A DNA stretch of 64,000 bases from Saccharopolyspora oryzae (GTDB taxonomy: Bacteria > Actinomycetota > Actinomycetes > Mycobacteriales > Pseudonocardiaceae). The notes beneath the pieces were generated by a model. It made no database searches. It was not told where the DNA came from and worked only from the letters and a program-made list of their open reading frames with translations. Position 1 is the first letter of the stretch; every line of letters begins with the position of its first letter. Position numbers and translations under genes: made by a program. The stretch spans positions 1 through 64,000 of the forward strand of contig NZ_JAQGLA010000023.1 of the NCBI RefSeq assembly GCF_027853915.1, written 5' to 3'. This document shows positions 61,781 to 64,000 of the stretch, piece after piece.

Positions 61781-64000
61781 ATGATCATCGGCATCGATCT
61801 GGGCACGACCTTCAGCGTGCTCGCAGTGCGCGGCAAGGTCGAGCTGGCCGACGGGTACCCGCCGCCGACCTACCTCGAGGAGCTCGACGTCACGATCATC
61901 CCGGACCCGTACGGGAACGACGTCATCCCCTCCGCGGTGTGGGAGGACCCGCACGACCCCGGCAAGCTCGTCGTCGGCACGGAGGCCAAGGACCGGGCCG
62001 CCGATGGCGAGGCGCCGATCCTGGCCGCCAAGCGCAACATCGGCACCGACGTCGTCCACCGGCTGGGCGGGCGGGACTACAGCGCTCGCGAAGTCGCGAC
62101 GATCGTTCTCCAGTACCTCAAGGACATCGCCGAGCAGGCGCTCGGCGAGCGGGTCGACCGCGCGGTGATCACGCACCCGGCGTTCTTCGAGGGCTCGATG
62201 ATGCGCGAGACCGCGGAAGCCGCGCGGGCGGCCGGGTTCGACTTCGACGAGGAGAAGCACCTCCTGATGGAACCCACCGCGGCCGCGCTCGCCTACGCGG
62301 GCGCCGACCGGCGGGACCCGCTGCGGCTGCTCACCTACGACCTCGGGGGCGGCACGTTCGACGTCACGGTGATGGAGCGCCGCGGCGGGGTGGTGACGAT
62401 CAAGGCGTTCGGCGGGAACCGCCTGCTGGGCGGCTACACGTTCGACCGCAGGCTGGCGCAGTGGCTCTACGACCGGATGCGCGAGCGGGGCGTCCAGATC
62501 ACGGTCGACGACGAGGGCACCGGCAACCTCGGGACCTGGACGCAGTTGCTGCAGATCGCCGAGAACACCAAGCACAAGCTCGCCGGTGCGCGGACCGACC
62601 GGGTGCCCGTGCACATCAGGGAGCAGCTCACCGACGACCACGGGCGGACCGTGACGCTGCTCGACTCGATCAACCGCGCCCAGTACGTCGAGCTCATCCA
62701 GGAGCTCCTCGACGACACCCTCGGCGGCGGAGGTGCCGGGGACGGCACCAAGGGCTGCGAGCTGGTCCTGGCGGATGCAGGCCTGACCATCGAGCAGGTC
62801 GACGAGATCCTGCTCGTCGGCGGTTCCACCTGGGGTCCGTGGGTCACCGACACGATCCGGCGGAGGTGGGGCCGGGAGGCCCGCCTGCTGGAACCGGACC
62901 GCATCGTCGCCGCCGGTGCGGCCCTGCAGGCCGGGTCGATGCCGAGCGAGATCTCCAGCGCTGCCTGCACCGTCCAGCTCGACGTGGAACCCCGCACCCC
63001 GCAGGAGATGATCACGGTCGCCGGCCAGGTGCGAACCGAGTCGGCGGCGGAGCTGAACGTCGTGCTCACCAGCGAGAACGGCAGCCGCCACGCGGCGATC
63101 CCGGACGACACCGGCCGGTTCTTCTTCGAAGAGGTCGAACTGCGGCCGGGGACCACGACGAACTTCACGCTGCTCGTCGGCGACGGCTCGCAGCTGCCGC
63201 TGGCCGAGCACGCCTTCACCGTCGAGCACGTCGCCGAGGACGCCGACACCGGGATCACCGGGGTGTTCTCCGTGCTGCCCAAGCCGCTGTTCATCGAAAC
63301 GGTCCAGGGGATGGAGCCCCTCGCGGAGGAGGGTGCGACCTTGCCCGCGAGCCGGACGCTGGAGTTCCAGCGGATCAACGACTTCGACACCATCGAGATC
63401 CGCTTGTTCCAGGAGTACGACCCGATCGGCGTCGTGCTGATCAAGGACGTGCCCCCGGAGGCGACCAAGGGCTCGAAGGTCACCCTCACCGTCAACATCA
63501 GCGCCAGCAACAAGATCGAAGGACGCGCCACCGTGCACAGCCGCGCGGGAGCGGTGATCCGCGAAGCACCGGTCGACGTCAGCATCCCGCGCATGGAGAT
63601 CCCGTCGCTGTCCGAGCTGCGCGACGAGCTCGCCGGGCTGGAAGCCGAGCTGGACCAGCGGATGGCCCTCGAGACCGATGCGACGAGCCGCATGACGTTG
63701 CGGGCCGACGGCGACCGGTACGTCCACAAGGCGCAGCGCCTGTTCGCGGTCCCGGTGCCCGACCGGCAGGAGATCTGGTTGCTGCTGCGCGCTTTGGACC
63801 GCGTCGTCCACCCGGTGCGGCACGAACTGGAACCGTCGCTGGCCGAGTGCGAGGGGATCATCCTGGGCATCAGGGAACTGCTGTCCGCGCAGGGCTCCGA
63901 CCCGAACGTCCAAGCGCACGACCAGATCGTCAACAGGCTGGAGAAGGAAGCGCGGGCCGCGTACGCGCGGCGCGACGCCAAGCGCTGGGCGCAGGCCAAC
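61781..64000 (+). CDS. divergent Hsp70 (DnaK-like) chaperone, cut by window end
   Basis: At least 740 residues from ATG 61781; no stop before the window edge. Actin-like ATPase domain with phosphate-1 IGIDLGTTFSVLA, phosphate-2 YDLGGGTFDVTVMERRGG, adenosine loop LVGGSTWGPWV and LLMEPTAAALAYAG. The substrate-binding region is recognisable (VLPKPLFIETVQGMEPLAEEGATLP..., then beta-strands FDTIEIRLFQEY) but diverged, and a long helical extension follows (LRDELAGLEAELDQRMALETDATSR). It is too divergent for the housekeeping DnaK. Operon context with ClpN-AAA+ and CHAT proteins suggests a dedicated chaperone. Confidence 0.9.
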   Translation, partial: MIIGIDLGTTFSVLAVRGKVELADGYPPPTYLEELDVTIIPDPYGNDVIPSAVWEDPHDPGKLVVGTEAKDRAADGEAPILAAKRNIGTDVVHRLGGRDYSAREVATIVLQYLKDIAEQALGERVDRAVITHPAFFEGSMMRETAEAARAAGFDFDEEKHLLMEPTAAALAYAGADRRDPLRLLTYDLGGGTFDVTVMERRGGVVTIKAFGGNRLLGGYTFDRRLAQWLYDRMRERGVQITVDDEGTGNLGTWTQLLQIAENTKHKLAGARTDRVPVHIREQLTDDHGRTVTLLDSINRAQYVELIQELLDDTLGGGGAGDGTKGCELVLADAGLTIEQVDEILLVGGSTWGPWVTDTIRRRWGREARLLEPDRIVAAGAALQAGSMPSEISSAACTVQLDVEPRTPQEMITVAGQVRTESAAELNVVLTSENGSRHAAIPDDTGRFFFEEVELRPGTTTNFTLLVGDGSQLPLAEHAFTVEHVAEDADTGITGVFSVLPKPLFIETVQGMEPLAEEGATLPASRTLEFQRINDFDTIEIRLFQEYDPIGVVLIKDVPPEATKGSKVTLTVNISASNKIEGRATVHSRAGAVIREAPVDVSIPRMEIPSLSELRDELAGLEAELDQRMALETDATSRMTLRADGDRYVHKAQRLFAVPVPDRQEIWLLLRALDRVVHPVRHELEPSLAECEGIILGIRELLSAQGSDPNVQAHDQIVNRLEKEARAAYARRDAKRWAQAN

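Noticed and set aside
61451..63919. 822-residue open frame on the minus strand opposite the Hsp70 gene
   Set aside because: High G+C makes long antisense frames common. The plus strand has unmistakable Hsp70 motifs; the minus product is low-complexity Arg/Val/Asp with no family motif.

Overview
The window is about 70% G+C, has GTG/TTG as well as ATG starts, GGAGG-type ribosome binding sites, a DUF222/HNH 13E12-type gene, a DevR/DevS-like pair and a polyketide-like cluster. This fits a filamentous actinomycete, probably Pseudonocardiaceae (Saccharopolyspora-like; the genus is a guess). I saw no tRNA, rRNA, CRISPR array or transposase.

Layout. 0-10 kb is mostly housekeeping and signalling: an HNH endonuclease, a membrane Ser/Thr kinase, a GNAT acetyltransferase, a MazG-like remnant, an FHA protein, a NarL-type regulator with a GAF-GAF haem-sensor-like histidine kinase, a DinB protein and a methanethiol oxidase-like protein. 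9.6-14.0 kb holds a compact peptide-maturation-like locus. It encodes an M50 metallopeptidase fused to a PqqD-like recognition domain, two glycine-rich peptides with the same leader-like segment, a secreted glycine-rich protein and two small membrane proteins. 14-24 kb is transport and drug response: two NCS1 permeases, a TetR/MFS pair with three tandem operators, an ABC-F protein behind a hairpin that can hide its ribosome binding site, and a MarR regulator with two membrane proteins.

24-41.4 kb is a biosynthetic cluster. An NmrA-like protein, an FAD enzyme and a P450 read leftward. A translationally coupled rightward operon encodes a HemN/HemW-like radical SAM enzyme, an aminotransferase, a ThDP enzyme, an SRPBCC protein, a KAS III-like enzyme, two carrier proteins, HMG-CoA-synthase-like, two enoyl-CoA hydratase-like proteins, a ketosynthase, a Cys-to-Ser ketosynthase and a cupin. 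This contains the full set of a polyketide beta-branching cassette, but no modular synthase or acyltransferase is present in the window. 41.7-50.2 kb is catabolic: a GntR regulator, a TRAP-type permease, a D-2-hydroxyacid dehydrogenase, a LacI regulator and an M20 amidohydrolase. Two inverted copies of a ~256-bp element with 19-bp terminal inverted repeats lie at 34.4 and 48.7 kb, each abutting the ribosome binding site of the next gene.

50.9 kb to the right edge is one tightly packed operon: an EACC1-like membrane protein, a CHAT protease fused to ClpN-like modules, a large helical-repeat protein with four TTA codons, a ClpN-AAA+ unfoldase, a protein kinase, a second helical-repeat protein, a 158-residue protein and a divergent Hsp70 cut by the window end. 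Protease, unfoldase, chaperone and kinase encoded together suggest a regulated, NTP-dependent conflict or stress-response machine. This and the peptide locus are the most novel-looking parts of the window.
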